This document shows positions 43,121-56,280 of a stretch of DNA of 64,000 nt, piece by piece. The DNA is from Chondrosia reniformis (taxonomy: Eukaryota > Porifera > Demospongiae > Chondrillida > Chondrillidae): the NCBI GenBank assembly GCA_947172415.1, contig OX359196.1, positions 4,218,501-4,282,500 of the forward strand. Reading direction: 5' to 3'. The notes beneath the pieces are model-generated. The model worked only from the letters and a program-made list of their open reading frames with translations, was not told the DNA's origin and did not search any database. A program made the translations under genes and the position numbers. Each line of letters begins with the position of its first letter. The first letter of the stretch is position 1.

Positions 43121-45041
43121 ATTTATTAAACCATACATCTTGTGACTCCAACCTCGTGCTATTTAAAATAATGTACAATCTAAATTACATTTACATTATA
43201 CATATTATGTATATGTGTAGTTAACTATTTCTTGTATGAATTACCTTCTATACAAATAGCTAATATTTTGGACTGGATTATGTATTATTATAATTACTAT
43301 TTTGTATAATTTATTATAGGCTGTGTTGTTTCATTATATGACAAGTTTGATTCCATATATATATATTATATAGATTGCTCACAGACCTATTATAGTAACC
43401 CTTAACACCTTTTGGCTTCAAAGCCTACACCTATAGGGCTAATGAGGTTCAATATACGTACATAGAGTCCCGCTGATCGAGGCCTGTACATGTATGTATG
43501 TATATATGTCTGCCCAACGGGCCCCTATTCCAAAATTCTTTTTTTCTTATGGACAGCTATATATATGGAGCCCTATATTGTTTACATTCTGACTTCTAGT
43601 TGTTGTATATTGTGACATTGAGATCAGGTATATACATATGGAGCAATAGCTTACAGATGGTAAGCTAGACCATATGCCAAAATATACACAATTATATTTT
43701 CACACCTGTATATATGTATGTATACCCCATGTCAATGGAGTGGTTAAGGTTCTGGATATACCTCATAGTGTGTATTAGTTATCTCACAGTGCCTAGAAAA
43801 TCCATATACACCTCAGCCCCGGCACTGTGAGATAAGTGATATATACCTCGCACAAGGCATTTATGTGATGCTTGAGTTGTGTTATGAATTAACACCTACA
43901 TGTTATCTTTCGCAGAGAGCTCCTGTGAGTATATATATGTGCTTCTTAGCTCCTGTTATATCCTGGCTGGCTTGTTTACGTGATATATTTTTGTGCGGTT
44001 GCCATGGCAATTATAGCCCATGGACTCAGACTTTAAATTCCTCCAGATATATATAATTACTCAGCCTAGGCTTTGAATTCGCCTCGACTTCGTTTTATAT
44101 TCTGGCTACTGTCCTGACCTCTGGGCTATAACCTATACTTCCAAAAGCTAGGCTAGTGGCCTTCCCAGTCTAAATAAGATAATATTATTATTTTTATTTC
44201 TATACTTCCAAAAGCCAGCTATATATACATAGTCATATGCATCTTATAATGGCCACATGCTTGGGAATCCAGTACTAATGCTTTCTTCTTTTCAGATTTG
44301 TTTATCATCCTCTCTAGGAGTATAAGGGTTTTGACGTATATTGACTGTGTGGGTATGTGGGCCATATATGATATACATACCTACATGACAGTTGGCAGAG
44401 GTCCATGGCCACACCTGGTGGTACTGTACTTGGAAAAAGTCCAATAAACAATTAGTGCATTATACTTGAGTACCTTTTGAAACCTGGCAGTTTAAAGGTT
44501 ACAGACAGGTTTATTTAATCCTGTGATAAACAATTATATTACTTTAACAAATACATTTTTTTCATTTTCAACCATTTAACAAATTATAAACAGTTTGGGC
44601 ACAAACTAATTTGCTTTTATGTATATACTATATATATATATGTGCATCCTCACCCCCTTAAGAATAATTCATATGGCTCCAAGAAAGGACCTAGAAACAG
44701 AATGGGCACATTATCATAATATGGTTCAGGGTATATAAATAACTCATTTTAAATTTTAAGGGGCTTTAAATAGTTTAAATAAGCCTCCCTTTGGTAGAAA
44801 ACGGTGGCCAAAGTCTTCGATCCTATAAAATGCCGTAAAACTATAGAAAATCAATGGGGAATTTATATTGAAATAATGTGTTATATTGATAAAAAATTTC
44901 AATTGGTCCAATCTCTGTGAAGCCAACAAGGTAAATGCATCTGACAAGGACTTTCACAAGACTCTGTTTGCTTAAAAGGTTCAATGCATTATATCTAAAT
45001 GAAATTGAAATTGACTGAATATTATATGGTGCATAAGTATA
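43121..45041. other. Intergenic region between PKC and membrane gene copy 2
   Basis: The interval starts with the PKC 3' UTR (ATTAAA at 43125). It holds a foldback at about 43768-43842 with arms TTATCTCACAGTGCC and GGCACTGTGAGATAA. No gene is supportable; the frame 43865-44056 has no recognisable domain. Confidence 0.45.
43768..43842. repeat. Short inverted repeat
   Basis: Arms AGTTATCTCACAGTGCC and GGCACTGTGAGATAAGT are separated by about 35 bp, with TATACCTC words just outside. Confidence 0.7.
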
Positions 45042-45102
45042 TAACAAGGTTCAGCTTACAACTGATCTTGAACTGAACAGAGTATATATATTGTCTGGTG
45101 AT
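45042..45102 (+). promoter_or_regulatory. Conserved proximal promoter/5' leader of membrane gene copy 2
   Basis: Nearly identical in inverted orientation to 23109-23170, covering the 60 bp before the ATG at 45103. The shared block includes AGTATATATATTGTCTGGTG. Confidence 0.5.
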
Positions 45103-47358
45103 ATGGAGTCTATTCTCACTCTTACAGGACTACTGTATATCAGTGTAGGGGTACAAGGAACCCAACTATACAGTTGCCGACCTCACAAAGTCTGTAACAA
45201 TACTGATGATATTGTGACAGCTATCCTCTCTGACCAAGGAAATTATCATAGATTGATGGAAGCCTTCTACCCTATCAACCATGCAGTGCCTCAGTTTGTT
45301 AGTCTCATATTCTTCACTAATGGAACTCCCATTTCACAGCCTCTGTGTAACCAGACACCATATGTAGGCATGATCATGGAACTCAGTGGAGAAGAGAATG
45401 TACATGCAGCAATGTGGTATTCATCTACTTCATATACAATACTGTCGGCATCCACACTAACTGAAATAGGATTACTCCTACCTGTAATGACCCTAGGTTT
45501 ACTCTTCAAGAAGACAACAATCATCAGCAGCTATTCCACAGCTTGCTTGACCGTACCTTACATTATCTCTGAAAATGAGGAGAGAGGTTTTCTTCTTCAA
45601 ACCATAGATTCTGTGAGTAATACATGTATGGAGCCACGTACTGACCAAAGTGGTCTATAATCTATTAATATAGCGTTAGATATAAAACTACTATAAAAAT
45701 ATATACATTTATCTTTATCATTCAACTCTGGTTCCCATCAAGCAAACTTCATTCCCCCCCCCCCCCTTACTCATGCATTTGTGCTCCTCAGGAGACATCA
45801 GTGGTTGGATAAAATCCAAATCCTCCCCTTATAGTCACTCAAAGAGATAGACAGCTGTTTTGTTCTTATTAGAACTAATCAATATGGCATACAATGGAAT
45901 TACTCCCAAAAGTTAAAAACGTGGCTTCCTTAAATCAAAAGATAAGGGGTACAGCCAAAGTGCGCCTAACCATAGGTAAATATGAAACATAGGAGACTTG
46001 CATGTATAATGATCTTAAAGTGTTGATGTCTTAATCATTCAACTCTGGATATATATACCCAAATGAACATCATTTCCAGCCTGTACTCATTTGCACTCCT
46101 CAGGAGACATGAGAGGATGGGGTAAAATCTAGCTTGAGTCGAATGATGAATTTGAAGACATCAAAGCGTTAAGATCATCTTAAAGTGCCCTGTTTTCATA
46201 CGTATATATACATCTGTTGCTGATATATAGTACTATATTATATATATACAGACTGCATTGGCAGTGTCATGGCCCGTTTATAGGTATTAACAACTAGATA
46301 TATATAATGCCTTTATGCAGATGATACGAACCATGCAATTGCAAATTGAAACAGGAAAAAAAAGAGGGGATGTTCCATACCACTTCAAAAATTTTGATTC
46401 TTCAGGACTTAGTTGCTGGATAGAGAAAATTGACAATATGTTCTGTAGATCAGAATGCTTTCCAGATCAAGCTCAAAGGTATCATTACTACGTTGCGGTG
46501 GCCTTTTTGGCACTTATAATTGGGTTTTGGCCACTTACAGTGTTTATTTTACTCTGCAAGAATAGCAACTATATAATCCTACTAATAGAAAAAGCAGCAA
46601 CTCGTCCACCTACGTTCAGCACAGCATGGGGAGTTATACTATCAGCAGTTATTCTACTTGTATACATGACACTAAATGGGTTTACATTAGGATTTGCAGT
46701 ACTGCACACTGAAATGGCATGCTATAAGAAAGGCTATTTTGATAAAAAACTAGGACCAGGTATATTAATTGCTGTAGCTAGTAACATTATCATGTATATA
46801 ACCATTATTGCTACATCCAAGTTACCAACTAACATTCCTGTACCAAAATGTCTGACATTTTTCTTGAGGATTACGACATTTTATTGTTTGAGTGAAAAAG
46901 CAGCACAGAGAATAATCATATTGTTAGGAGTGTGGAGTGTCATAGGTGTCTCACTGGGATACTTGTGCCTTCATTTATCTTTTGCTATACTCGCAGTTTT
47001 GACAGATCCATACAGAAATGGATTTATCATTTCATCAATCACTATTTTAGTCGGTGGATTAGCTTCACTATTGGCAGCTTTTGTCAGTTTAGATCAAATA
47101 TTCATTGCAGACTACAGAGTGGCTATTCACTGGAGAGCAGGTTTAAAGAGATGTCTATCCTGGCTATTCCTCATGACACTAGCATTGTGTGGAGCAACTT
47201 TCTTAGCAGCTATCCACTGCTTAGTCCTCATGGACATCAGACTACCTGTGAGATACAGTATCAACTTCTCATGGATCTTTTCAGTCATTTTGACTATGCT
47301 AGTACCAAGACTGGCAATGTATGTGAAGAAAGTCATCTGCAAACTCTTTACTATCTGA
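45103..47358 (+). CDS. Multi-pass membrane protein of unknown family, copy 2 (intact)
   Basis: Two exons: 45103-45612 (170 codons, GTGAGT donor, phase 0) and 46321-47358 (345 codons plus stop), 515 residues. A signal peptide ([19 protein letters not shown]) is followed by an extracellular-looking segment with paired cysteines and NT/NGT sites, one or two hydrophobic helices at the end of exon 1, a second Cys-bearing stretch (FCRSECFPDQ), then about seven hydrophobic segments, e.g. YYVAVAFLALIIGFWPLTVF and [21 protein letters not shown] do not recognise the family; a receptor or transporter topology is possible. The last about 130 residues are virtually identical to copy 1, whereas the start of exon 2 differs strongly. 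The ATG at 45103 is preferred because the upstream in-frame codon at 45091 is TTG. Confidence 0.8.
45720..45845 (+). repeat. Dispersed repeat family B, copy 2
   Basis: CATTCAACTCTGGTTCCCAT, then GTGCTCCTCAGGAGACATCA and GGATAAAATCCAAAT. Same order of blocks as the copy at 46030-46160. Confidence 0.75.
46030..46160 (+). repeat. Dispersed repeat family B, copy 3
   Basis: TCATTCAACTCTGGATATAT, then GCACTCCTCAGGAGACATGA and ATGGGGTAAAATCTAGC. Confidence 0.75.
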
Positions 47359-48513
47359 TAAACTAAAAAAATAGAACAATTAGTTATACAAGGACAATTC
47401 ATTTATGACACGTACATGTGACCGACCATGCGTATACTTTTGGTCTTCCGATGAGAAATGCATTTAATGGTATCATTAGATATAGCATTTTCAGTCAATT
47501 TCGTGAAAAACATAATCATGCAGATTACTATTGTTTTAAATGAGAAATGGATCGTTAAAGTTTAGTTCCATTCTGGTATTTACCTTATCTCTCAGCATGC
47601 ATTAACTTCGTATATATTTTTAGTGCTGTAACTCTGTCAATATATATAATAATAATAATATATACACACAATAAGTATGGTGAGAGATAGGGTAAATAGA
47701 AGGTATCAGGCAGTACGGTAGTACTCCCTATGTAGGGATAACGCGTTTTTTTTTGTTTTCCCCATACATCGGTATAGGAGCAAAATCTTGAAATAGGCCA
47801 AAAATCGACAAAACAAGGCTATGTATAGCTAAATATATAATATACATACTCTAAATAGACCTTAAAGGCAAGCGAATATGTCCCGACAATGACATATTTT
47901 ATGTAATGTGCACAATGTATACATTGCCCATATAATGTAGATGTTTTATTTATTTGTATTTCTAGGATAATTACATGCGATTACATGTGTATGAATGTAT
48001 ATATGTACTTATAATCTCTTCCCACAAATTAACACCTTTAAAAGAGGCCATCTACTGTAACTTAACTAAATTTTTATTTCATTGACAATAATAACTCGAA
48101 ATCTATAACTAGTCAGACATTTTTTTACCATGGAAGTAAAAAAGTGCTGCATGCATGTAAGGACAGATATGAAGCTGAAACTTGGTATCAGCATTTGTAT
48201 GCATCCATAAAACATATACAAAGAATTTTGCAAATTTTGATATCTACCCAAATTTGCCCTATCTCTCACCATACATTAACTTCGTTTAAAAGTATATATA
48301 CATGACAGTGCCTGCAACAGAAGCTAGTACTTTTGAAAAAGTAACATGGTATGATGTGATAATGTGCGCACAATATAAAATGTATTCAGGAGCTATGACA
48401 GTAATTCAATGAAACTAATTAGTAGCATGGGAGCTATGCAATGACCTGTTGAAACACTTGTGGTTCCGTAGCCTAGCATATTTATGGGGAGGGAGAACGG
48501 ATCGATTAGCATA
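47359..48513. other. Intergenic region upstream of CFAP20DC
   Basis: Dominated by the 594-bp MITE at 47678-48271. A partial terminal repeat of the same type, inverted, lies at about 47573-47604. Nothing coding is seen. Confidence 0.5.
47678..48271. mobile_element. MITE with 20-bp inverted repeats and TA duplication
   Basis: Ends TGGTGAGAGATAGGGTAAAT and the complement of TGGTGAGAGATAGGGCAAAT (one mismatch), each flanked by TA. The interior has no transposase. A further solitary terminal-repeat-like sequence lies about 75-100 bp to the left, so two insertions may be nested or adjacent. TA duplications point to the Tc1/mariner superfamily, but the ends differ from those of the Tigger-type element at 6.2 kb. 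Confidence 0.72.
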
Positions 48514-51500
48514 ATGTTCCAGAAAGTTTATCAAGTAAGCTAAAGTCTAAACAAATTAAAGTTGTGTAGCTCTAGTGATATATCATCTGCTACAAAGGCC
48601 GACGAACCCTATATTTAGAAATGGTTTATTGTTTAGGGTGGAAGTCACATTGAAGTGTTTAGCTCCCAAGGAAAGCCAACGTCCAGCCAGTGTAAATTTT
48701 ACGGACCTCAAGCTAGTATCAAGAAGGTATGCCTCGTTTGTCTTAATAAAAAGGCTGTTCTGTTATCGACTAATGCATGACGCTTTCTTTTTCCTTCTCT
48801 TGTTGATAGGAGTTTGATAAAGATACGAAGAGCTATCTGTACCACTTCGAGGGTGACAGTACCGTAACTAAGCTGCAGCTACCCAAAGGCGACAAACAGA
48901 CATGTAAGGACTATCCATAGGACTAGCTCACATAGGACTAGCTCACATAGGACTAGCTCACATAGGACTATCCATAGGACTAGCTCACATAGGACTATCC
49001 ATAGGACTAGCTCACATAGGACTATCCATAGGACTAGCTCACATAGGACTATCCATAGGACTAGCTCACATAGGACTATCCATAGGACTATACATAGGAC
49101 TAGCTCACATAGGACTATCCATAGGACTATACATAGGACTAGCTCACATAGGACTATCCATAGGACTATACATAGGACTAGCTCACATAGGACTATCCAT
49201 AGGACTAGCTCACATAGGACTAGCTCACATAGGACTATCCATAGGACTATACATAGGACTAGCTCACATAGGACTATACATAGGACTAGCTCACATAGGA
49301 CTATACATAGGACTAGCTCACATAGGACTATCCATAGGACTATACATAGGACTAGCTCACATAGGACTATACATAGGACTATACATAGGACTATCCATAG
49401 GACTATACATAGGACTAGCTCACATAGGACTATCCATAGGACTAGCTCACATAGGACTATCCATAGGACTAGCTCACATAGGACTATACATAGGACTATA
49501 CATAGGACTAGTTCACATAGGACTATCCATAGGACTAGTTCACATAGGACTATCCATAGGACTAGCTCACATAGGACTATCCATAGGACTATACATAGGA
49601 CTATCCATAGGACTATACATAGGACTAGCTCACATAGGACTAGCTCACATAGGACTATCCATAGGACTAGCTCACATAGGACTATACATAGGACTATACA
49701 TAGGACTATACATAGGACTATACATAGGACTATACATAGGACTATACATAGGACTATCCATAGGACTATCCATAGGACTAGTTCACATAGGACTATACAT
49801 AGGACTATACATAGGACTATACATAGGACTATACATAGGACTATACATAGGACTATACATAGGACTATACATAGGACTATACATAGGACTAGCTCACATA
49901 GGACTATACATAGGACTAGCTCACATAGGACTATACATAGGACTAGCTCACATAGGACTATACATAGGACTAGCTCACATAGGACTATACATAGGACTAG
50001 CTCACATATGTAGCAAAGACAAGCTGTTATTCCTGGCTTGCGAATGATAATCAGTATGGTATGATAGAGGCACACCAATGCTTTGGACAAGTTATAGTAT
50101 GTGCTATCATTCTTGGCTTGTACTACATGTAGTGCATCTGTTACAGCCATACTGTATATTTCAGTTGAATGTCCCTTCTGGAGCCAGCATTGCTATAGAC
50201 TTGTGGTGAGTAAGTATTAATAGCTAGTGAGCATAGATGTAATTTACAAGGTTAACAGGGGAAGTTAAAATTTATTTAAGAATATGCATAATCTAAAACT
50301 TCATTTTCCTATAGACATGGTTGATATCAATGTGAGAGGCTAAGGAAGTATGTAAATAGAATAGACTGTGTTCCTAGTCAAGTTGCTAAAACCCATAGAA
50401 CTTTATATATGCTACATATACAATTCATATTATAGTACATCCTCAGGGTAATAGCACAGTAAAAAGCTCTAAATTCTTTGTGTATTCTATTAGTGCTTGA
50501 TGTTATGTTGTTTTGTAGCATTGGAGATGCAGGAAACAATCGTAGAAGAATACTTCTATCTTCCTCTCAACGCGAGCCATCTACCTCTCCCCTTCACGCT
50601 CGAGTACCTCTCACCCTGCCCCGAGATCAGGTCTGTGTACCATACATAGTAGCTCTGGTTGGCTACTCCTCGTGTTTAATAAAATTGTGTGATAGGCGGG
50701 AGTTATTTGTTCCCTGTGCTAATCAAGTATTTAATACTTGCAAGGTGTTAACAGTGGGAGCTGATCTAGAAATTTCTAAAGGGGAGATGCTAAGTTACAT
50801 ATATGTAGGAGTGTAACAGAAATGATAAAATTACTAGTAAGTTTAATCCCCCAGAAGAATATGGCTAACACAAAGTCAAACTCAAAGGGGGTGCTTCAGC
50901 ACCCAGGACTCCCCTAATCTGCCACTGAACAACATAGCTAACATTGTATGGAGTGTCATACGTAATGAATCACAATTAGATTTACACTCATGTGACATTC
51001 TCTTTTATATTTTCAATCTTGAACTTTTAATGCACCGTATAACCAGTAATACATTGGTGGAGTGCTTTGATGGTAGATATGGCAGATTTTATTTACTGTA
51101 GGCTGTTAATTCAGCCTCCTATATTTTGGTAACTCATAAAAGTAATTAGCAACCAACTTTCTAAATTACAAAACTATCAATAATGTCTGTCAATATTTCT
51201 GTCTGTATGGTATGTTTTTTCTGCATAGTGGAATAACCTGTGCATGGATATGAACTCCTTGGTTACCGGTCTATTTAAGGGACAAACTTTCAAAACTCTT
51301 GATAAGATTATAATTGGAGGAACTTTTAGATTGAGGAAGATCTTTACAATGAGATCTTGTCCTCCTGCCTCTGAAGGTTATCAGGTGGACGATACAGCTC
51401 ATATAGATATCATTCCTAAACCATGTCAGATGTCACCTTCACTATCAGTACTCACCCAGGTAAATAGCTTTGTAACACATGTACCACACAGTTGCCCTTT

Positions 51501-54500
51501 GTGTGGTATAGATAGTAATTATAATGTGTATTACAATTAGGGCTTCATTTGGGGGCAGGGATAGGGGTATTTGTTCCTTTGACTAATGTCCCCCCCTTGA
51601 AATCTGGGTTAGCCAAAAATACATATACGTACGTACAACTAGTAACATATACCGTTCAATCTTAAAAGTAACCTTAGTTGAGCAAATAACAATAAACCTG
51701 GGAATACACTAGGATTACATAAGTCTAAGCAACTATAAATTTAAAACTTTCCTTGAGGTGCATGCCCCTGACCCCCTTACATGCACACATGGACATTGAG
51801 GAAACTTTGCTGCCCTCCCCACATTTTACAATGACACCATTTGTCCCCTTGATAAAATTTCTCTGAAGATAATTGTGTAAAGATGCAAGTAATACTCATG
51901 CTGAGCAGTTTCTCCAACTGTTGTTTGGTCCAGCTAGAGATAAAAGGTGAAACTTTGTTTGCTTGGCATACTGTTTAGGTGGTGACTTACAGAAGTGTTG
52001 TGGCTAGTAACGGTGTACCACAGCCAGCTGCCAGTCAGAGTGGGTCCAGAGTGCTATTAGCTGGAGAGAGACAAGAGTCTGCTAAACCCAGACACATAGC
52101 TTTTGGTAAAAAGGTGGACATCCCAGATCACGTATTAAAACAGAAACAGGTGTGGAAATTTGAATATATTGAGCTTATAATCATCTATGATATACGTACG
52201 TATAGGCATATACAGTATGTATATTAAAGGATAATTTGGTAGTTCAATGTATCATCTCCTGTTTCAGAGATCAGAATGTTCCCTATCTCATCCTTCACAA
52301 AGGATCATCACTTCATCTGGTGGCACAATTGATGAGAGTGATTCATGTTTAAGTGGGCAAAATATTCAGCCTCGTCCCCCAAAAGCACCTCCCCCTCAGA
52401 CATCCACTGCTGGTAGGAATAGCAAAAAGATTCATGGTCGCACTCGTGTGATTGCAACATCCTCAATGAAGAAGATCACAGATACGCCGTCTCAGTTATC
52501 TTCTTCTACAATGGAGGTTGTATCTGCCACAGACAAGAAATTAACCACTGATTCAAGGGTTTATAGAGCTGAGAAGTACATGGATGACACCTTGCCAACT
52601 ACCACAGACTACTTAACAATCAATGACAAAGAGAATACCCCAGGAACTGATGATGAAGTGGTCAATACATCCAAGCAAGAAGTTAAAAATGACTCCTTGT
52701 TTACTTTTTCTTCGCCTCCTAAGCAGTCGTCACTGCCTCTAAGTCCAGTACCTCATGATGCTCCTGTTGAGGTCCTCGGCAGTGACATGAGTGTGGATGT
52801 TGAGAGAACAGCAAGAAGAGAAAATTATGACGAAGACTTTGTATCCTCAGTTTCTGATATTTCACAGGAGCAACAGTCGTCAGTCCTTCCATCTCCAGTT
52901 AGCAAGGTTGTGAGCAGGGCAGATCACAGCCCTGAAAGGTCTGCTGGTCTGCCTGCAAGTCATAAGGAAGGGTTGCAATCTGTGAGCATTCCAAATGTAA
53001 GGCTATCAGAGGTGAGTGAGGAATACTATCAAGATTAGGTATCCCCTAACCAGAAGACTAGGAGAAAGGTAGCGGGGGTGAGACTAGGAGAAAGGTAGTG
53101 AGGGTGAGACTAGGAGAAAGGTAGTGAGGGTGAGACTAGGAGAAAGGTAGCGGGGGTGAGACTAGGAGAAAGGTAGCGAGGGTGAGACTCGGAGAAAGGT
53201 AGCGAGGGTGAGACTAGGAGAAAGGTAGCGAGGGTGAGACTAGGAGAAAGGTAGCGAGGGTGAGACTAGGAGAAAGGTAGCGAGGGTGAGACTCGGAGAA
53301 AGGTAGTGGGGGTGAGACTAGGAGAAAGGTAGTGAGGGTGAGACTAGGAGAAAGGTAGTGAGGGTGAGACTAGGAGAAAGGTAGTGAGGGTGAGACTAGG
53401 AGAAAGGTAGTGAGGGTGAGACTAGGAGAAAGGTAGCGAATTACTCTATTATTGAACCTTGCCATTATAGCAGGTAGTACACTTTCTTGTACGTATATGG
53501 TAGTCTTCCAAAGACAAAGACAAGATAGAAAGGCTCTCTTCTGTTAATTAGTATATTAAACACTACGTACTTTTACAATCCCAATCTGATAAGTAATAAA
53601 CCAACATGCAAACATGTATTATAATACAACGAGAGCAATTACAGTTGGTATGTACATACGTATGTCCATGCTTGCAGATATATGATTGGAGACAATACGA
53701 AAGCAAAGATGGGGAAAATGTTATTCCTGGTCCTTCTATTTCTACAAGAATGAAGGCAATCCTAAATAGGGATGTGACTGGTGAAAGTGGCACATTTGAA
53801 CTTGACAGTTCACCAACTAATACTTCGGTAAGGACTGTTAGCACTAATAGATCATACTGTATGTGCCTACATACGTATATACTGCTTTAACATGTACTGT
53901 ACCTACATACACCCTACCCATAAACGCTACCCATACACCCTACCCATACACCCTACCCATACACCCTACCCATACACCCTACCCATACACCCTACCCATA
54001 CACCCTGCCCATACACCCTACCCATACACCCTACCCATACACCCTACCCATACACCCTACCCATACACCCTACCCATACACCCTACCCATACACCCTACC
54101 CATACACCCAACCCATACACCTATCCATACACCCTACCCATACACCCTACCCATACACCCTACCCATACACCCTACCCATACACCTACCCATACACCCTA
54201 CCCATACACCTACCCATACACCCTACCCATATGGGTGTTTCACCTGTATGCTTTTAAAGTTGAGCTTGTGCAAGCCTTACAAAGTGTGTTTTATGGTTCC
54301 ACAATATTCTTAAGTGTATGATACATTACATATCTCTTAGAATGTCCCTCAATTGGTAAGTTGGTGAGATCTACTGATATGTTCTAAGTGCCTTTGAAAT
54401 TTACCTGTTAATGTCATATATTATCAAATTCACCTGTTAATGTCATAAGGCATATTTTGATTGGATGAAAGCACTAAGGTGCTATTAAGTATGAAATGGT

Positions 54501-55458
54501 GTAATTTGCACATTTAAATCATTAACCTGGCCTAAAATTATATTTGAAGCATAGGCTTTACTGTGGCATTTAAAGTACACATATATACAGTATATGGCCC
54601 ATCCATTTTTGTGATTGCATCATCACAACTAATTCAGGAAACTGAGGTGTGATTTCCTTTTTGCAAGCAAACGTCATTTGAGGGGTTTATTAAAGTATGT
54701 CAAATATGTACCCACTATTGAAGTCTTAGAGATTGCTACATTCCTGTGTCTTTAGAGCCTGACAATATCTTGGAATGACCGATTGCGTAACTTTGTCACT
54801 CCTAATCCAACACTGGACCTGAGGTAAGTTGCTTAGTGATATAGGACTTAAATGTCTTCACTCCACATGGATCTGATCATGTGATATCTACATATACTTG
54901 TGCTATCTCCATTGGGAACAATGTCTTCATTTTCCCATGTACATAGAATGACTCAGGGAATACTCATAGAATCAATGACTAGGGAATTTTAACATTTTTA
55001 TAATGTACTCCTAACTCTTATATGTATGCGTGTACTGTACAAATAGAAGGCCTCAAATAAAGGCTGGGTCAAAATGACTGAAACGAAATAGAGGCCCAGG
55101 CCTCTATTCGGACAAATGCAGTATTTACTTCTGTATATACCTTTGCTAAGTAGGGACAACCAATGGTAGTGATGGTCCATTTCATGCTTCTAAAGTGCTC
55201 CCCTCCTCTGGTATTCCAAACAACCTATTGAGCAGTGTTCTGTTCATCCTATATAGAGAGAGTGATATACTGAGTCCTCCGGTCACACTGACCTATCCTG
55301 ATGCGCCCCAAGAGGAACCACCCCAAACAGGGTGGAGTAAACCTCACAAGGAACAGGCTCCTAATAGCGAAGACGAGTTAGAGTTGCTGTATGACACTAC
55401 TTTGGGCTGTTTTTATGATCCAAAAACCTGTAAATATTATGTCCTTACTAATCATTAA
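48514..55458 (+). CDS. CFAP20DC: CFAP20 domain-containing protein (C3orf67-like), 11 exons
   Basis: Exons: 48514-48534, 48637-48726, 48810-48903, 50133-50205, 50519-50630, 51229-51459, 51979-52149, 52268-53011, 53678-53827, 54756-54823, 55257-55458; total 1956 nt, 651 residues plus stop. Residues 1 to about 200 form the CFAP20-like domain: MFQKVYQGGSHIEVFSSQGK (exon 1 of only 21 bp), EFDKDTKSYLYHFEG, LQLPKGDKQTLHLLQPYC, TSPLHARVPL and WNNLCMDMNSLVTGLFKGQT. The middle is Ser/Pro-rich and probably disordered. The C-terminus ELELLYDTTLGCFYDPKTCK matches the conserved tail of this family. CFAP20 relatives are ciliary/axonemal proteins; the role of the DC paralogue is poorly known. Introns 3, 8 and 9 are filled by minisatellites. 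It is convergent with TRIB downstream. Confidence 0.93.
48906..50010. repeat. 1.1-kb minisatellite of 12- and 15-bp units
   Basis: Three unit types alternate: ATAGGACTAGCTCAC (15 bp), ATAGGACTATCC and ATAGGACTATAC (12 bp each), roughly 85 units. All lengths are multiples of three, so at least one frame stays open on each strand for over 1 kb. It starts at the donor of CFAP20DC exon 3 and ends about 120 bp before exon 4. I treat it as intronic, since the exon 3 to exon 4 frame is restored by skipping it. Confidence 0.95.
53050..53440. repeat. 26-bp minisatellite, about 15 copies
   Basis: Unit GAGACTAGGAGAAAGGTAGC plus GAGGGT, with TGAGGGT and CTCGG variants. It begins about 40 bp after the donor of CFAP20DC exon 8. 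Confidence 0.95.
53905..54232. repeat. 13-bp minisatellite, about 25 copies
   Basis: Unit TACCCATACACCC, strongly strand-asymmetric (C-rich on plus, G-rich on minus). It begins about 75 bp after the donor of CFAP20DC exon 9. Open frames with a 13-residue period are artefacts. Confidence 0.95.
55055..55125. repeat. Dispersed repeat family E, copy 1
   Basis: AAATAGAGGCCCAGGCCTCTATTCGG includes a GAGGCC...GGCCTC palindrome; it resembles 57985-58030 in order and flanks (AGGTCAAAA / GGGTCAAAA before it, ACAAA after). Confidence 0.55.
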
Positions 55459-56280
55459 ACATGTAATAATATTATATAGGTGTGTTTATATACACATTTA
55501 TTTTTCACTGTATAGACAATATGCTAACTAAATATACAGTATATGTTGTATTGTTATATACTAGTATTCGGTTACATGTTAATGACTATCTTGTGGTACA
55601 TATATTGTACAGTTTCCAAAATAACACTCTTATTAGTAATCCTAAATGTTACAGCCTAAAGGACTCTACCTCAAGTATCACTTGCTACGAGGTCCTGAAA
55701 TGGTTGCTTAGTGGACACTTTTGACAGTGTGATGCAATGTTGTTCAACATGTTGGCAAGGTCAAAGTCCTGTGGACTGCCTGTTATAATTACAGTATTTT
55801 GCATTCAAAGGCTGCAAGTACATTATACAAGGCATTCAATGTTTTCTCAAAGCAAACACCAAATGCAGCCAGTTGATAGTTGATACCTATGCAACAAATG
55901 TACAGTACTGATGACATTGCAATTGTGTCTGAGAAATGGTCATTCACTTGTGTATTGTTATGCATGCTCTGATTCTTCCTAAAAATTAATCTGAACATGT
56001 ATTTGTATGCATACAACTGTACAAAGGGTAAACAGGGTAATACATTTGCTATGTCCAGAAGTTTCACATGTACAATATTCCCAATCTTGTTATAAGAATA
56101 ACCTGCAACAACCTTGATGTAGCTAGTACTTGTCACTGTGTTAATCTTGTACTGTGATCTATGGATACTTCACCACATTTGCCAAAACATGTATTAAGTG
56201 GCAAGAAGCAAAGAATTATCAAACAGTCTTACAAGATATATATATATTTAAATCCATCGTAAATAAAAGTAATTAAAAAG
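55459..56280. other. Convergent intergenic region CFAP20DC/TRIB
   Basis: Both 3' UTRs must lie here. No further gene is supportable; the minus-strand frame 55789-56136 has no recognisable domain. Confidence 0.5.

Larger units (their letters stand above)
45613..46320. other. Intron of membrane gene copy 2 with dispersed repeats
   Basis: Two copies of the GCACTCCTCAGGAGACAT repeat (about 45720-45845 and 46030-46160) and a C12 run at 45756-45767 lie here. The intron is about 540 bp longer than the corresponding intron of copy 1, which fits repeat insertion after duplication. Confidence 0.6.

Noticed and set aside
46931-47366. 144-codon frame overlapping the membrane gene copy 2
   Set aside because: It is an out-of-frame shadow of exon 2; the same shadow appears at 21487-21909 in copy 1 because the nucleotide sequences are nearly identical.
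48879-50150. Minus-strand open frame of about 420 codons rich in C, E, L, V
   Set aside because: It lies on the 12/15-bp minisatellite in a CFAP20DC intron; the frame stays open only because unit lengths are multiples of three.
53863-54321. Plus-strand frame with PYTLPIHPTHT repeats
   Set aside because: Product of the 13-bp minisatellite in CFAP20DC intron 9.
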